The notes under the pieces are model-generated. The model did not search any database. It was given only the letters and a program-made list of their open reading frames with translations, and had not been told where the DNA came from. From Terribacillus saccharophilus (GTDB taxonomy: Bacteria; Bacillota; Bacilli; Bacillales; Amphibacillaceae), in assembly GCF_002272075.1 (NCBI RefSeq), contig NZ_NPBJ01000027.1, forward strand, positions 62,001-126,000: a stretch of DNA of 64,000 bases. Direction: 5' to 3'. The position numbers were made by a program, and so were the translations under genes. Shown here one piece after another: positions 17,229-25,568 of this stretch; positions within the stretch are counted from its first letter, which is position 1, and the number at the start of each line of letters is the position of its first letter.

Positions 17229-18893
17229 TTATTTCCCTTCCTTCACTGGTATATCAAAGTAAATCTCCGTACCAGGATCAAGCCGATTGATAGTCAGACC
17301 TTTTCCATAAATCAGGCGGACACGCTGATGCACGTTGGCTAGTCCAATATTTTTCACACTTGCTTCATCCTTATACAGCTTTTCAACAATCTCCGGATCA
17401 ATCCCAACTCCAGTGTCTCGAATACTGATGCGGATATCATTTTCCCGTGCTTTGACAGAGAGATAGACGGCACCCTGCCATTTGCGTTTCCGAACACCAT
17501 GGTGGATTGCATTCTCTACCAAAGGCTGCAGCAGCAAACTAGGCACTTTTATCTGCACCGGATCAATATCATAAATTATTTGGAGCTTGTCACCGAAGCG
17601 GGATTTTTCAATCTCCACATAATGACGTACTTGCTTCAGTTCTTCTTCTATTGCGATCATTTCATCATGAAGCTCCAGGTTATAGCGCAAGTAACCAGAT
17701 AGGTTATGAATTAGTTCGCGGGCACGATTCGGATCGCGTCTTGTTGTTGATGCAATTGCGTTCAGCGAGTTGAAAAGGAAATGCGGGTTTATCTTCGATT
17801 GCAGAGCCTTTAGCTCAGCTTTGTTGGCGGTCTCTTTAATCTGTTCAATCCGGGAAATCTCCATCAAGTTTGAAATGATCTGTGCCAGTCCGATACCAAG
17901 TGTCTGCAAAGAATCTGTTATCCGGTTTTCCTTTTCATAATATATCTTCAACGCACCTGTCACCTCGTCGCCTTCTTGGAAAGGAACGATAAGCAGGCAG
18001 TGCATCTGCGGCAGATGATGATCATCCACTTCATTCCGGATGACGATTTGCCCACTGTTAATAGCTTGTTTCGTCATTTCGCTTACAATCGACGTTGTAT
18101 CCTGGTAGCGCTCAGCCCCAAGACCGTAATAAGCTACCACTGTTTTAGTATCCGTTATGGCGACAGCATCTGCACCAATCTCTTCTTTAATGATTTGGCA
18201 GATACGCTGCAAGGAAGCAGGCGTGATGGACCGGAAATATGGAAGCGTCTTATTGGCAATATCCAATGCAAGCTTCGCCTGTGCTGCGGCAATCTGTTTC
18301 TTTTCTCCTTCAATATTATGGACGAGAAGGATGAGTAAACCGATGCTGATTTCACCTATCATCATCGGAACAGCTATTTGTTCAACAATCGAAATACCTT
18401 GAGACCTTGGTTCTCCGAGTGCAATGATCAGCAGCATGGTCATTGTTTGGCTCAAAATACCAGCACCGATACCGATATACCACCAACGATGCTTTTTAAC
18501 CCTGCGATTAATAAATCCAGACGCAAAGCCTGCTGTCACACTAGTGATCAAGCAGGGTAATGAAGTGATACCATCGATGTCGATTAAATAGCGATGCAAG
18601 CCAGATACAATACCTGTAATGATACCAACCCATGGCCCGAATAAAATACCTCCAGATAAGATAGCCACTGTCCTTATATTAACGAGACTACCTTCCACTT
18701 CAATCCCGGAATATGTCCCGAATATGGCAAAACTGCAGAAGACGACAGTAAGTACGCTAAGTTCCCGGACCGAATGATTTTCTTTTTGAAGTATTTCTTT
18801 AAACCCTTTAATTTTGGTCAGGAAAAATAAGATAATGAGCAGCAAGGCAGCACGCTCGAATATCGATATGATCATTTCCAAGGTTGAATGCAT
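17229..18893 (-). CDS. lytS: LytS-type sensor histidine kinase
   Basis: 554 aa from the ATG at 18893, preferred because AAAGGGAT lies 9 bases upstream; an ATG six codons earlier is possible. Residues 1-190 form the 5TM-LYT sensor region (SFAIFGTYSGIEVEGSLVN, GILFGPWVGIITG). Residues 205-345 look like a GAF domain. The phospho-accepting histidine is in LQSKINPHFLFNSLN, the HisKA-like motif of this kinase family, followed by NHGVRKR and DTGVGI for ATP binding. LytST of B. subtilis senses pyruvate-linked signals and controls the Pft pyruvate carriers; here it flanks an OFA transporter instead of lrgAB or pftAB. Confidence 0.93.
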   Translation of the reverse strand: MHSTLEMIISIFERAALLLIILFFLTKIKGFKEILQKENHSVRELSVLTVVFCSFAIFGTYSGIEVEGSLVNIRTVAILSGGILFGPWVGIITGIVSGLHRYLIDIDGITSLPCLITSVTAGFASGFINRRVKKHRWWYIGIGAGILSQTMTMLLIIALGEPRSQGISIVEQIAVPMMIGEISIGLLILLVHNIEGEKKQIAAAQAKLALDIANKTLPYFRSITPASLQRICQIIKEEIGADAVAITDTKTVVAYYGLGAERYQDTTSIVSEMTKQAINSGQIVIRNEVDDHHLPQMHCLLIVPFQEGDEVTGALKIYYEKENRITDSLQTLGIGLAQIISNLMEISRIEQIKETANKAELKALQSKINPHFLFNSLNAIASTTRRDPNRARELIHNLSGYLRYNLELHDEMIAIEEELKQVRHYVEIEKSRFGDKLQIIYDIDPVQIKVPSLLLQPLVENAIHHGVRKRKWQGAVYLSVKARENDIRISIRDTGVGIDPEIVEKLYKDEASVKNIGLANVHQRVRLIYGKGLTINRLDPGTEIYFDIPVKEGK

Positions 18894-19058
18894 AGTTGTA
18901 ATCCCTTTCATCTGTATTACTTACAGTTTATCAGAAATTTAGACTGGTAGGGAATGGATGCGATCACAAATAGCCTGGCAGATGATAGATTCATTTGATG
19001 AAAATTACTGCTTGGAAATAATATGTCATAATGTATAATTAGGCTGGATTTATAGGAA

Positions 19059-19072
19059 TGAAAGCGCTATAA
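19059..19072 (+). promoter_or_regulatory. cre (CcpA) site in the kduI promoter
   Basis: TGAAAGCGCTATAA matches the cre consensus at 13 of 14 positions and overlaps a TATAAT (19068-19073); a second TATAAT is at 19077-19082. Expected effect: glucose repression of the kdu/kdg genes. Confidence 0.6.
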
Positions 19073-19089
19073 TTAATATAATGAAACAC

Positions 19090-19108
19090 TGTTCCACAAT
19101 GCGGAACA
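19090..19108 (+). promoter_or_regulatory. Putative KdgR (IclR-type) operator
   Basis: TGTTCCACAATGCGGAACA is a 19-bp palindrome with one mismatch pair, placed just downstream of the -10 boxes of the kdu operon. Its size and TTCC/GGAA arms suit IclR-family dimers; the IclR gene is 4 kb downstream in the same cluster. Confidence 0.6.
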
Positions 19109-19116
19109 AAGGCATG

Positions 19117-19135
19117 GGCATCTTTGTTAGATGCC
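19117..19135 (+). other. Small leader hairpin upstream of kduI
   Basis: GGCATCT / AGATGCC stem with a 5-base loop in the kduI leader; no T-run, so it is not a standard terminator. The rest of 18894-19210 shows only the promoter, cre and operator. Confidence 0.4.
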
Positions 19136-19210
19136 ATTATTTCTGAATTATAATGTAAGGGGTTTCATTGAATCTGTGGGAGCCACAAAAAAAGTAAGGA
19201 GATGATAGAA

Positions 19211-20041
19211 ATGGAATTGCGATACGCAACTCATCCAGACCACGCCAAGACATTCACTACCGAGGAATTACGCAATCATTACTTAGTTGAGGAACTTTTT
19301 GTCCCCGGAGAAATCAAGCTTGTGTACAGCATGGAAGACCGGACGATCATCGGCGGAATTCAGCCAGCCGGCAGCTCAATCGCTTTGGGGAGCTATGACG
19401 CCATCAAGGCGGATTACTTCCTGGAAAGAAGAGAAGTAGGGATTTTTAATATCGGTGGCAATGGAACAATTTCTGTTGATGGAGAATCATACGAAATGGC
19501 GAATAAAGATTGCATTTATATCGGCAAAGGCAATCAGGAATTACTGTTTACTAGCAGAGATGAAACAGATCCAGCTAAGTATTATCTGTTTTCGGCTCCT
19601 GCACATACCTCTTATCCGACTAAGCATGTATCATTCCAAGATGTTCCGGGAGATGCGATGGGTGCAAAGGAAAGTGCGAATGAACGTGTTATCCGCCGTA
19701 TCATTCATTTGGAAGGTATCCAAAGCTGTCAAATCGCTATGGGTATCACAATTCTGGAAAGCGGCAGTGTCTGGAATTCTATGCCGACACATACCCATAA
19801 CCGCCGGATGGAAGCCTACCTATATATCGATTTAGATGAAAATGCACGTATGTTCCACTTGATGGGAGAACCAACAGAAACACGTCATCTTGTCATGAAA
19901 AATGAACAAGCTGTCATTTCTCCGCCTTGGTCAATCCATTGCGGAAGTGCTACTAGCAACTATGCATTCATTTGGGCAATGGCTGGAGAAAATAAGACGT
20001 ACACCGACATGGATCAAGTGTCGATGGATGAGCTTCGCTAA
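19211..20041 (+). CDS. kduI: 5-dehydro-4-deoxy-D-glucuronate isomerase
   Basis: 276 aa from ATG 19211 (GGAG 9 bases upstream); another ATG at 19202 overlaps the ribosome site. Cupin-type KduI signatures: ATHPDHAKTFTTEELRNHYL at the start, the metal-binding MPTHTHNRRMEAYLYI with its histidines and glutamate, and the ending PPWSIHCGSATSNYAFIWAM with the last histidine. It converts 5-keto-4-deoxyuronate to 3-deoxy-D-glycero-2,5-hexodiulosonate, the first step after pectin or glucuronan lyase action. First gene of the cluster and under the putative KdgR and CcpA sites. Confidence 0.96.
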   Translation: MELRYATHPDHAKTFTTEELRNHYLVEELFVPGEIKLVYSMEDRTIIGGIQPAGSSIALGSYDAIKADYFLERREVGIFNIGGNGTISVDGESYEMANKDCIYIGKGNQELLFTSRDETDPAKYYLFSAPAHTSYPTKHVSFQDVPGDAMGAKESANERVIRRIIHLEGIQSCQIAMGITILESGSVWNSMPTHTHNRRMEAYLYIDLDENARMFHLMGEPTETRHLVMKNEQAVISPPWSIHCGSATSNYAFIWAMAGENKTYTDMDQVSMDELR

Positions 20042-20053
20042 AGGGGGATAAAG

Positions 20054-20830
20054 ATGAGTCTAACAGACTTTTCTATGAAATATTTTGATTTGACTGGCAA
20101 GGTTGCAATTGTGACAGGCGGCAGCAAGGGACTCGGCCAGGGCTATGCAGTCGCTTTGGCAAAGGCAGGGGCTGATGTCTTCGTTGTGACACATCGAGAC
20201 GATTGGGAGGAAACGAAAGCGCTAGTGGAAGAAGCTGGCGGCAAGGCTCATTTCCATCAAGCTGATCTGACAGATAGAGAAAAAGTGAAGCAAGTTGTAA
20301 CGAGTTGTGTGGATGTCTTCGGTAGGGTTGATATTCTCGTAAATAACGCTGGTACAATCATCCGGACGCCGCTGCTTGAGTACAAGGAAGAAGACTGGGA
20401 TAAGGTCATGGATGTTAACCTGCATGCTGTCTACCTGCTAGGGCAGGAAGCGGCTAAGGTGATGGCAGAACAAGGCGGCGGAAAAATAATCAATGTTGCC
20501 TCGATGCTGTCGTTCCAAGGCGGTAAATTCGTTCCGTCTTATACAGCCAGTAAGCATGCTGTAGCAGGGCTGACAAAAGCTTTCGCCAACGAGCTGGGTG
20601 CTTATAATATCCAGACGAATGCGATTGCGCCGGGGTACGTAGCCACTGCTAATACTGCACCAATTCGTGCTGATGAAAAACGTAATGCAGAAATTTTATC
20701 TCGGATTCCGAGCGGACGCTGGGCAGATCCGTCTGATTTGATGGGGGTAGTCGTATTTTTGGCAAGTCGCGCTTCTGATTATATGAATGGCCATGTATTG
20801 GCTGTTGATGGTGGCTGGCTCGCGAGATAA
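20054..20830 (+). CDS. kduD: 2-dehydro-3-deoxy-D-gluconate 5-dehydrogenase (SDR)
   Basis: 258 aa, 12 bases after kduI with AAGGGGGAT before the ATG. Classical SDR: TGGSKGLGQG NAD-binding loop, NNAG, catalytic Ser in NVASMLSFQGG and YTASK with Tyr and Lys. The strong KduD-like context and the VTHRDDWEET stretch support reduction of 2,5-diketo-3-deoxygluconate to 2-keto-3-deoxygluconate. Confidence 0.93.
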   Translation: MSLTDFSMKYFDLTGKVAIVTGGSKGLGQGYAVALAKAGADVFVVTHRDDWEETKALVEEAGGKAHFHQADLTDREKVKQVVTSCVDVFGRVDILVNNAGTIIRTPLLEYKEEDWDKVMDVNLHAVYLLGQEAAKVMAEQGGGKIINVASMLSFQGGKFVPSYTASKHAVAGLTKAFANELGAYNIQTNAIAPGYVATANTAPIRADEKRNAEILSRIPSGRWADPSDLMGVVVFLASRASDYMNGHVLAVDGGWLAR

Positions 20831-20942
20831 GCAGGTATTAAGAATTGCGTCGGAGTTGTTTGACGGGAAAGAGAGATTGAGAGGATTGGGAAGGTGACCA
20901 AAGATCTGAAGAATCTTTGTGTATGCCACCCTCTCATTCCAA

Positions 20943-20987
20943 TGATCTGGGCGATCACTATAAAAATAGCATATCACGTAAAGTGAT
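20943..20987 (+). promoter_or_regulatory. Putative control region of kdgT with two inverted repeats
   Basis: TGATC-N5-GATCA (20943-20957) and ATCAC-N5-GTGAT (20973-20987) flank a TATAAA (20959-20964). The upstream part (20880-20940) can fold (CAAAGATC and GAGAGG/CCTCTC arms). kdgT therefore may have its own promoter. Weak evidence. Confidence 0.35.
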
Positions 20988-21044
20988 TCAAACATCTCAA
21001 TTTCTTTTGCTCGATTACCTATAAGGAAAGGTAAGGGATGCAAA

Positions 21045-22055
21045 GTGAAAATAATGAAAACGATGGAGAGAATTCCTGGTGGGCTTATGCTCGTACCGTT
21101 ATTTTTAGGAGCAATCATTAATACCTTCGCACCGAATTCGGCGGAATACTTCGGGTCCTTCACAGGCGGACTTATGACAGGAACTATTCCGATTCTAGCA
21201 GTCTGGTTCTTCTGTATGGGTGCAGGCATCCAGCTGAAATCGACTGGTATAATTTTACGCAAATCTGGTACTCTCGTTATCACGAAGATTGCTGTTGCGT
21301 GGGTTGTAGCTATCATTGCAGCGCAATTCCTGCCTGAAGGAGGCATTCAGACTGGTCTATTCGCCGGCTTTTCTGTTCTGACACTCGTTGCAGCTATGGA
21401 TATGACGAATGGCGGGTTGTATGCATCGATCATGCAGCAATACGGATCAAAAGAGGAAGCTGGAGCATTTGTCCTTATGTCCTTAGAATCCGGTCCGCTC
21501 ATGACGATGATCATCCTCGGTTCAACAGGTCTTGCTGCGTTTGAACCGCAAGTATTCGTAGGAGCAGTACTACCGTTTCTAGTTGGCTTCCTGCTAGGTA
21601 ACTTGGATGGCGATCTACGTGCCTTCTTCAGCAGAGCAACACAGACTATGATTCCGTTTTTCGGTTTTGCATTGGGTAACTCAATTGATTTAGGTGTCAT
21701 CCTGGAGACAGGTCTTGCGGGTATCCTCCTTGGCGTACTTGTTATCATCGTTACAGGTATTCCGCTTATGATTGCTGATAAATTTATCGGAGGCGGAAAT
21801 GGAACAGCTGGTATCGCAGCTTCCAGTACGGCTGGTGCAGCCGTTGCAAACCCGATGATCATAGCCACAATGATTCCGGAATTCATGCCGATTGCAGAAG
21901 CAGCTACTGCACTTGTTGCAGCATCTGTAGTTGTTACGTCGATACTCGTCCCGATTCTGACAGCTTTTTGGGCACAGCATATGAAGAAGAAGGAAAAACA
22001 GAAGACAGACGATACAAATATCGATCCGAAAAATATCAACTCAAATACTGTATAA
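21045..22055 (+). CDS. kdgT: 2-keto-3-deoxygluconate permease
   Basis: 336 aa; GTG start at 21045 with GGTAAGGG upstream (ATG at 21054 is possible). About ten hydrophobic segments. The N-terminal [19 protein letters not shown] and the conserved [33 protein letters not shown] and [13 protein letters not shown] stretches are diagnostic of the KdgT/KDGT family of proton symporters. It brings 2-keto-3-deoxygluconate into the cell. Between kduD and kdgK in the same direction. Confidence 0.95.
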   Translation: MKIMKTMERIPGGLMLVPLFLGAIINTFAPNSAEYFGSFTGGLMTGTIPILAVWFFCMGAGIQLKSTGIILRKSGTLVITKIAVAWVVAIIAAQFLPEGGIQTGLFAGFSVLTLVAAMDMTNGGLYASIMQQYGSKEEAGAFVLMSLESGPLMTMIILGSTGLAAFEPQVFVGAVLPFLVGFLLGNLDGDLRAFFSRATQTMIPFFGFALGNSIDLGVILETGLAGILLGVLVIIVTGIPLMIADKFIGGGNGTAGIAASSTAGAAVANPMIIATMIPEFMPIAEAATALVAASVVVTSILVPILTAFWAQHMKKKEKQKTDDTNIDPKNINSNTV

Positions 22056-22112
22056 AACCACCGGAGAGGCATATACAGTATGTCTCTCTTTGCATAAAGG
22101 AGACGTTGACAG

Positions 22113-23063
22113 ATGAGCAGAATCTTAACAATCGGAGAACCGATGGCACTATTTGTTGCGGAGCAGGAAGGGCTGCTGGATGATGCCGAACGTTTTTCTC
22201 GTTTCATCGCAGGAGCAGAAGTGAATTTCTCTATCGGAATGTCTCGCCTTGGGCATCAAGTGACGTATGTCACCCAGCTGGGCTTAGATCCATTCGGTCG
22301 AAACATTCATAAATTCTTACGGAAAAATAAGATAGATACCACTTATGTTAGCTATGAACCTGCCTTTGTGACCGGAATGCAATGGAAACAGAAAGTGAAA
22401 AGCGGAGATCCGGAAGTGTTTTCGGCACGGAAGAACTCGGCAGCTTCCCACATGGATAAAAAGCTGATTAAAAAAATCAAATGGGCTGATTACGATCATC
22501 TCCATCTGACAGGTATTCCCCCGGCTTTGTCTGAAAGCTGTCGTGAATTGGTTTACCAGATGATGAAGGAAGCTAAGGAAAATGGACTGCAGGTATCATT
22601 CGACCCGAACCTTCGGCCAGGTTTGTGGCCTGATAAGCAGGAGATGGCACTGGTTATTAATGAATTGGCCAGCCAAGCGGATATTATTTTCCCTGGTATA
22701 GCTGAAGGAAGACAATTGACTGGAAAAACTGATGTGCTTGATATTGCTGCATATTATCATGAAGCTGGTGTGCCGACTGTTGTGTTGAAACTGGGGGCAG
22801 AAGGAGCGTTTACCAGCTGTATGGACGGTACGCAATTCTATACAGAAGGTTTCCCGGTGAAAAAAGTGGTTGATACGGTTGGTGCTGGTGATGGCTTTGC
22901 GGTTGGTGTAGTGAGCGGGTTGCTAGAAGGATTAGAGATGCCTGACAGCATCGCAAGAGGAGCTGCTATCGGTGCACTTGCCGTCATGTCACCTGGAGAT
23001 AATGATGGCTTACCGAACCGTGAAGAGCTTACACATTTCATGAAACGAGAGCCGATCGGATAA
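22113..23063 (+). CDS. kdgK: 2-keto-3-deoxygluconate kinase (PfkB family)
   Basis: 316 aa; ATG preceded by AAAGGAGACG. PfkB family: ILTIGEPMALFV at the start, AGAEVNFSIGMSRLG, and the C-terminal DTVGAGDGFAVG motif with the catalytic Asp. It phosphorylates KDG to 2-keto-3-deoxy-6-phosphogluconate; the context with kduI, kduD, kdgT and eda decides the substrate. Sequence NDGLPNREEL near the end is typical of KdgK. Confidence 0.94.
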   Translation: MSRILTIGEPMALFVAEQEGLLDDAERFSRFIAGAEVNFSIGMSRLGHQVTYVTQLGLDPFGRNIHKFLRKNKIDTTYVSYEPAFVTGMQWKQKVKSGDPEVFSARKNSAASHMDKKLIKKIKWADYDHLHLTGIPPALSESCRELVYQMMKEAKENGLQVSFDPNLRPGLWPDKQEMALVINELASQADIIFPGIAEGRQLTGKTDVLDIAAYYHEAGVPTVVLKLGAEGAFTSCMDGTQFYTEGFPVKKVVDTVGAGDGFAVGVVSGLLEGLEMPDSIARGAAIGALAVMSPGDNDGLPNREELTHFMKREPIG

Positions 23064-23068
23064 AAAAG

Positions 23069-23097
23069 GAAGACCTTCCAAGTGGAAGGTCTTCTCC
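23069..23097. terminator. Bidirectional terminator between kdgK and kdgR
   Basis: GAAGACCTTCC / GGAAGGTCTTC, 4-base loop; the T-run is best on the minus strand, so it mainly ends kdgR transcription. Confidence 0.8.
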
Positions 23098-23098
23098 T

Positions 23099-23860
23099 CT
23101 ATCTGGTATAGCCTAATGCATGGGAAATTTCCAGGCTGCAGGCTTTCATTTTATTTATCAGTTCGGTGTTTACTCTGTCCATTGTTACACGATTGCTGGG
23201 ACCGGAGATACTGAAGCTTGCAACAATCCGATGTTCATGGCTGTAAATCGGAGCGGCAATACAGCGAATGCCTTCTTCATTTTCGATATTGTCCAGTGCA
23301 TACCCCTGTTGGCGGACTTTGTCCACTTCAGTGCGCAGCTCTTCTCTCGACGTGATTGTGCGCGGTGTGCGCGGTGTGAAGGTGGTGGAATCAGCTATTT
23401 CTTCTAGCTGGCCAGCCGCCATACCTGATAAAAGGATTTTTCCGACAGCTGTACAGTACATGGGCGCTCTATTACCGATTCGTGAGTACATGCGGATCGT
23501 CTGGTTGCTTTCAAGCTTATCGATGTAGACAATCTCACCTTTATCTTCGATGCAAAGGTGCACAGTCTCATTGACATCTGCACACAGCTGCTTCAGGTAA
23601 GGCTTGGCCACATTGGCGATGTTGTTGTTATTCAAGACACTGCGAGCAACATAAAGTGTTTGTAAACCTACTTTATACTTGTCTGATTCCGGATCCTTTG
23701 CCACATAATTCATGTCCGCAAGTGTTGCCAGAAGCCGATGTGTCGTACTCTTCGATAAATCTACCAGCTTAGTCAGCTTCGCAATCGACAAGCCATCAGG
23801 ATAATCGGAAAGCGTATTCAAAATAGTTAAGGCACGTTCAAGTGATTGCACATTAGACAT
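23099..23860 (-). CDS. kdgR: IclR-family regulator of the KDG genes
   Basis: 253 aa from ATG 23860, chosen because ACGGAGT lies upstream and the product then starts SNVQSLERALTILNTL, the standard IclR beginning. Winged HTH at residues 20-75 (SIAKLTKLVDLSKSTTHRLL), effector domain after residue 80 with RIGNRAPMYCTAVGKILLS and the C-terminal EGIRCIAAPIYSHEHRIVAS. Divergent from eda and inside the cluster, so it likely senses KDG or KDPG and represses it. It is not the LacI-type KdgR of B. subtilis; the symbol denotes role only. Confidence 0.9.
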   Translation of the reverse strand: MSNVQSLERALTILNTLSDYPDGLSIAKLTKLVDLSKSTTHRLLATLADMNYVAKDPESDKYKVGLQTLYVARSVLNNNNIANVAKPYLKQLCADVNETVHLCIEDKGEIVYIDKLESNQTIRMYSRIGNRAPMYCTAVGKILLSGMAAGQLEEIADSTTFTPRTPRTITSREELRTEVDKVRQQGYALDNIENEEGIRCIAAPIYSHEHRIVASFSISGPSNRVTMDRVNTELINKMKACSLEISHALGYTR

Positions 23861-23956
23861 AGATATTACTCCGTTTCTATTGCATTCATTGCTTACTTCT
23901 ATGATACGGGAACGGTTGGAGTTTGTAAATTCAGTACACATATGGAGGGAAAATAG

Positions 23957-24616
23957 ATGAAAAAAGCAGAAGTTTTAGCTAAGCTTACTGACCAAGCTAT
24001 TGTAGCAGTAGTTCGTGCGGATTCGCCAGAACAAGCTATACAGATTTCCGATGCATGTATAGAGGGCGGTCTTACAGGGATTGAAGTGACATTCACTGTT
24101 AAGGATGCTGATCAAGTGATCAAACAGCTCTCTGCCCAGTATGTTGAAAGCCCAGATGTGGTCATTGGGGCAGGTACAGTGCTGGATAGTACGACAGCCC
24201 GTTTAGCAATACTCGCAGGTGCGAGTTTCATTGTGAGTCCGACCTTTGATGCTGAAACAGCCAAGTTATGTAATCTTTATCAAGTTCCTTACTTGCCAGG
24301 ATGTATGACAATCGGGGAAATAAAGCAGGCGATGGAAGCAGGAGTTGATATTATTAAGCTCTTCCCGGGAAGTGCTTTCGGTCCAAGTTATATCAAAGCA
24401 GTCAAAGCTCCGCTTCCGCAGGCGAATATCATGCCAACAGGTGGAGTCGATTTGGAGAATGTGGGCGATTGGCTGAAGAATGGAGCGGTAGCTGTTGGAG
24501 TCGGCGGCAATCTTGTAGCTCCTGCCAGCACAGGAGACTATGACAAAATTACATCGATTGCACAGCAGTATATCCAAAAAGTGAAAGAAGCAAAAACAGA
24601 TCGTGTGAACATTTGA
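23957..24616 (+). CDS. eda: KDPG/KHG aldolase
   Basis: 219 aa; ATG with GGAGGGAAAA upstream. Class I aldolase: IVAVVRADSPEQA, GIEVTFTVKDADQVI with the catalytic Glu, VVIGAGTVLD, SPTFDAETAKLC, PGCMTIGEIKQAMEAG and the Schiff-base Lys in IIKLFPGSAFGPSYIKA. It splits 2-keto-3-deoxy-6-phosphogluconate to pyruvate and glyceraldehyde-3-phosphate, the last step. The 96-bp gap to divergent kdgR has no second copy of the 19-bp palindrome. Confidence 0.95.
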   Translation: MKKAEVLAKLTDQAIVAVVRADSPEQAIQISDACIEGGLTGIEVTFTVKDADQVIKQLSAQYVESPDVVIGAGTVLDSTTARLAILAGASFIVSPTFDAETAKLCNLYQVPYLPGCMTIGEIKQAMEAGVDIIKLFPGSAFGPSYIKAVKAPLPQANIMPTGGVDLENVGDWLKNGAVAVGVGGNLVAPASTGDYDKITSIAQQYIQKVKEAKTDRVNI

Positions 24617-24672
24617 ACATGGGTCAAGCTGCCTTGCACATAAACTGAACACGGAGGAAGGGGGCTTGCTTC

Positions 24673-24891
24673 GTGTCAGCAAAAAAGCGGGAAATTATAA
24701 TCGTTGTTGTGAAAGCAACTGCTATATATTCATTTGTCGTGATTGATATTGCTGCAGGTACGGGATTATATCTGACTGCCAAGCTGTTAGGTGCGGGAGT
24801 GATTATTGCTTCGGTATGCAGTATGGCGGGAGTGGAAGGTTTGAAAAGGGGTCCTGCATTGGTACGTAATTTAAAAGGAAGAGAACGTTGA
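24673..24891 (+). CDS. Small membrane protein of unknown function
   Basis: 72 aa, GTG start with GGAGGAAGGGGG upstream. Two hydrophobic stretches (REIIIVVVKATAIYSFVVI and GAGVIIASVCSMAGVEGL) and a basic end. No family recognised. Follows eda by 56 bases and may be transcribed with it. Confidence 0.5.
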   Translation: MSAKKREIIIVVVKATAIYSFVVIDIAAGTGLYLTAKLLGAGVIIASVCSMAGVEGLKRGPALVRNLKGRER

Positions 24892-24918
24892 AAACATGGT
24901 GGAATATAATAAATATGA

Positions 24919-25072
24919 CAAAGTCAGGAAGGTAAAATCACCTGCTAGACTTTGAAGGGGGCGTTCATTATGAAAATAACTAGAATAGATTCAGACAAAG
25001 CAAACAAAAAAGGGGAGCGTCCAACTAACTAAGTCGCGTAGCGTTTCCCCTCATCTTGGAAGGGGAATTATT
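24919..25072 (+). promoter_or_regulatory. Structured leader of the BltD-like gene with mutually exclusive hairpins
   Basis: A first hairpin pairs CAAAGTC (24919-24925) with GACTTTG (24948-24954) and AGGT with ACCT inside. Downstream, GGGGAGCG (25012-25019) can pair with CGTTTCCCC (25042-25050), or TTCCCC (25045-25050) can pair with GGGGAA (25062-25067), which contains the ribosome site of the acetyltransferase. The two folds share TTCCCC and exclude each other. Confidence 0.55.
24970..25032 (+). CDS. Putative 20-aa leader peptide
   Basis: ATG at 24970 with GAAGGGGGCG upstream; 20 residues, MKITRIDSDKANKKGERPTN, ending in TAA at 25030. Charged and lysine-rich. Codons 15-17 contain the GGGGAGCG arm of the leader hairpin. 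The position right before a gene whose ribosome site can be masked is the layout of translational attenuators of resistance genes. Not proven to be translated. Confidence 0.45.
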   Translation: MKITRIDSDKANKKGERPTN

Positions 25073-25525
25073 TTGGAACAAAACAAGGTAAGTCTTACAG
25101 AACTAGATGCAAGCAACTGGTACGAATGCTGCCAGCTAAATGTATCTAAGGAGCAGGAAGCATTCATAGAATCGAATGCAATTTCCATAGCACAATCAAA
25201 ATTTGAAACTACGTTAAGGCTATACGGCATTAGTTTGAATGAAAAGATAGTAGGTTTCCTAATGTTTAATACTGTTAAAGAAGAACTTGAGGGCTATTGG
25301 ATTTATAGGATAATGATCGACAAAAACTATCAAGGCAAAGGGATAGCGAAACTGGCTGTGCAATTATTGATCTCAAGAATAGCAGAATTACCAGATGCTA
25401 ATAAAGTCATTGTCGGTTACCATCCCGATAATCAGGCTGCGCATCATTTATACACCAGCATTGGTTTTGTTGATAACGGAGATAGATTCGGAAAAGAAAT
25501 GGCTGTTATTAAAAACTTAGAGTAA
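25073..25525 (+). CDS. GNAT acetyltransferase, BltD-like (spermidine/diamine N-acetyltransferase type)
   Basis: 150 aa; TTG start at 25073, 7 bases after AAGGGGAA. Similar in length and layout to BltD/PaiA polyamine acetyltransferases: LNVSKEQEAFIESNAISIAQSKF, GFLMFNTVKEE, and the acetyl-CoA loop MIDKNYQGKGIAKLAVQLLI (Q-G-K-G-I-A). Predicted role is acetylation of spermidine or related amines. In B. subtilis bltD sits with an efflux pump; here it stands alone behind a structured leader. Confidence 0.85.
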   Translation: MEQNKVSLTELDASNWYECCQLNVSKEQEAFIESNAISIAQSKFETTLRLYGISLNEKIVGFLMFNTVKEELEGYWIYRIMIDKNYQGKGIAKLAVQLLISRIAELPDANKVIVGYHPDNQAAHHLYTSIGFVDNGDRFGKEMAVIKNLE

Positions 25526-25533
25526 AAGAAAAT

Positions 25534-25568
25534 AAGAAGGAATGCAGAAAAAGCATTCCTTCTTATTT
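25534..25568. terminator. Bidirectional terminator
   Basis: AAGAAGGAATGC / GCATTCCTTCTT; the stop codon of the convergent gene (25563-25565) is in the right arm. Confidence 0.85.

Noticed and set aside
25020-25072. T-box riboswitch before the BltD-like gene
   Set aside because: The conserved T-box bulge motif (TGGNACC type) is absent.
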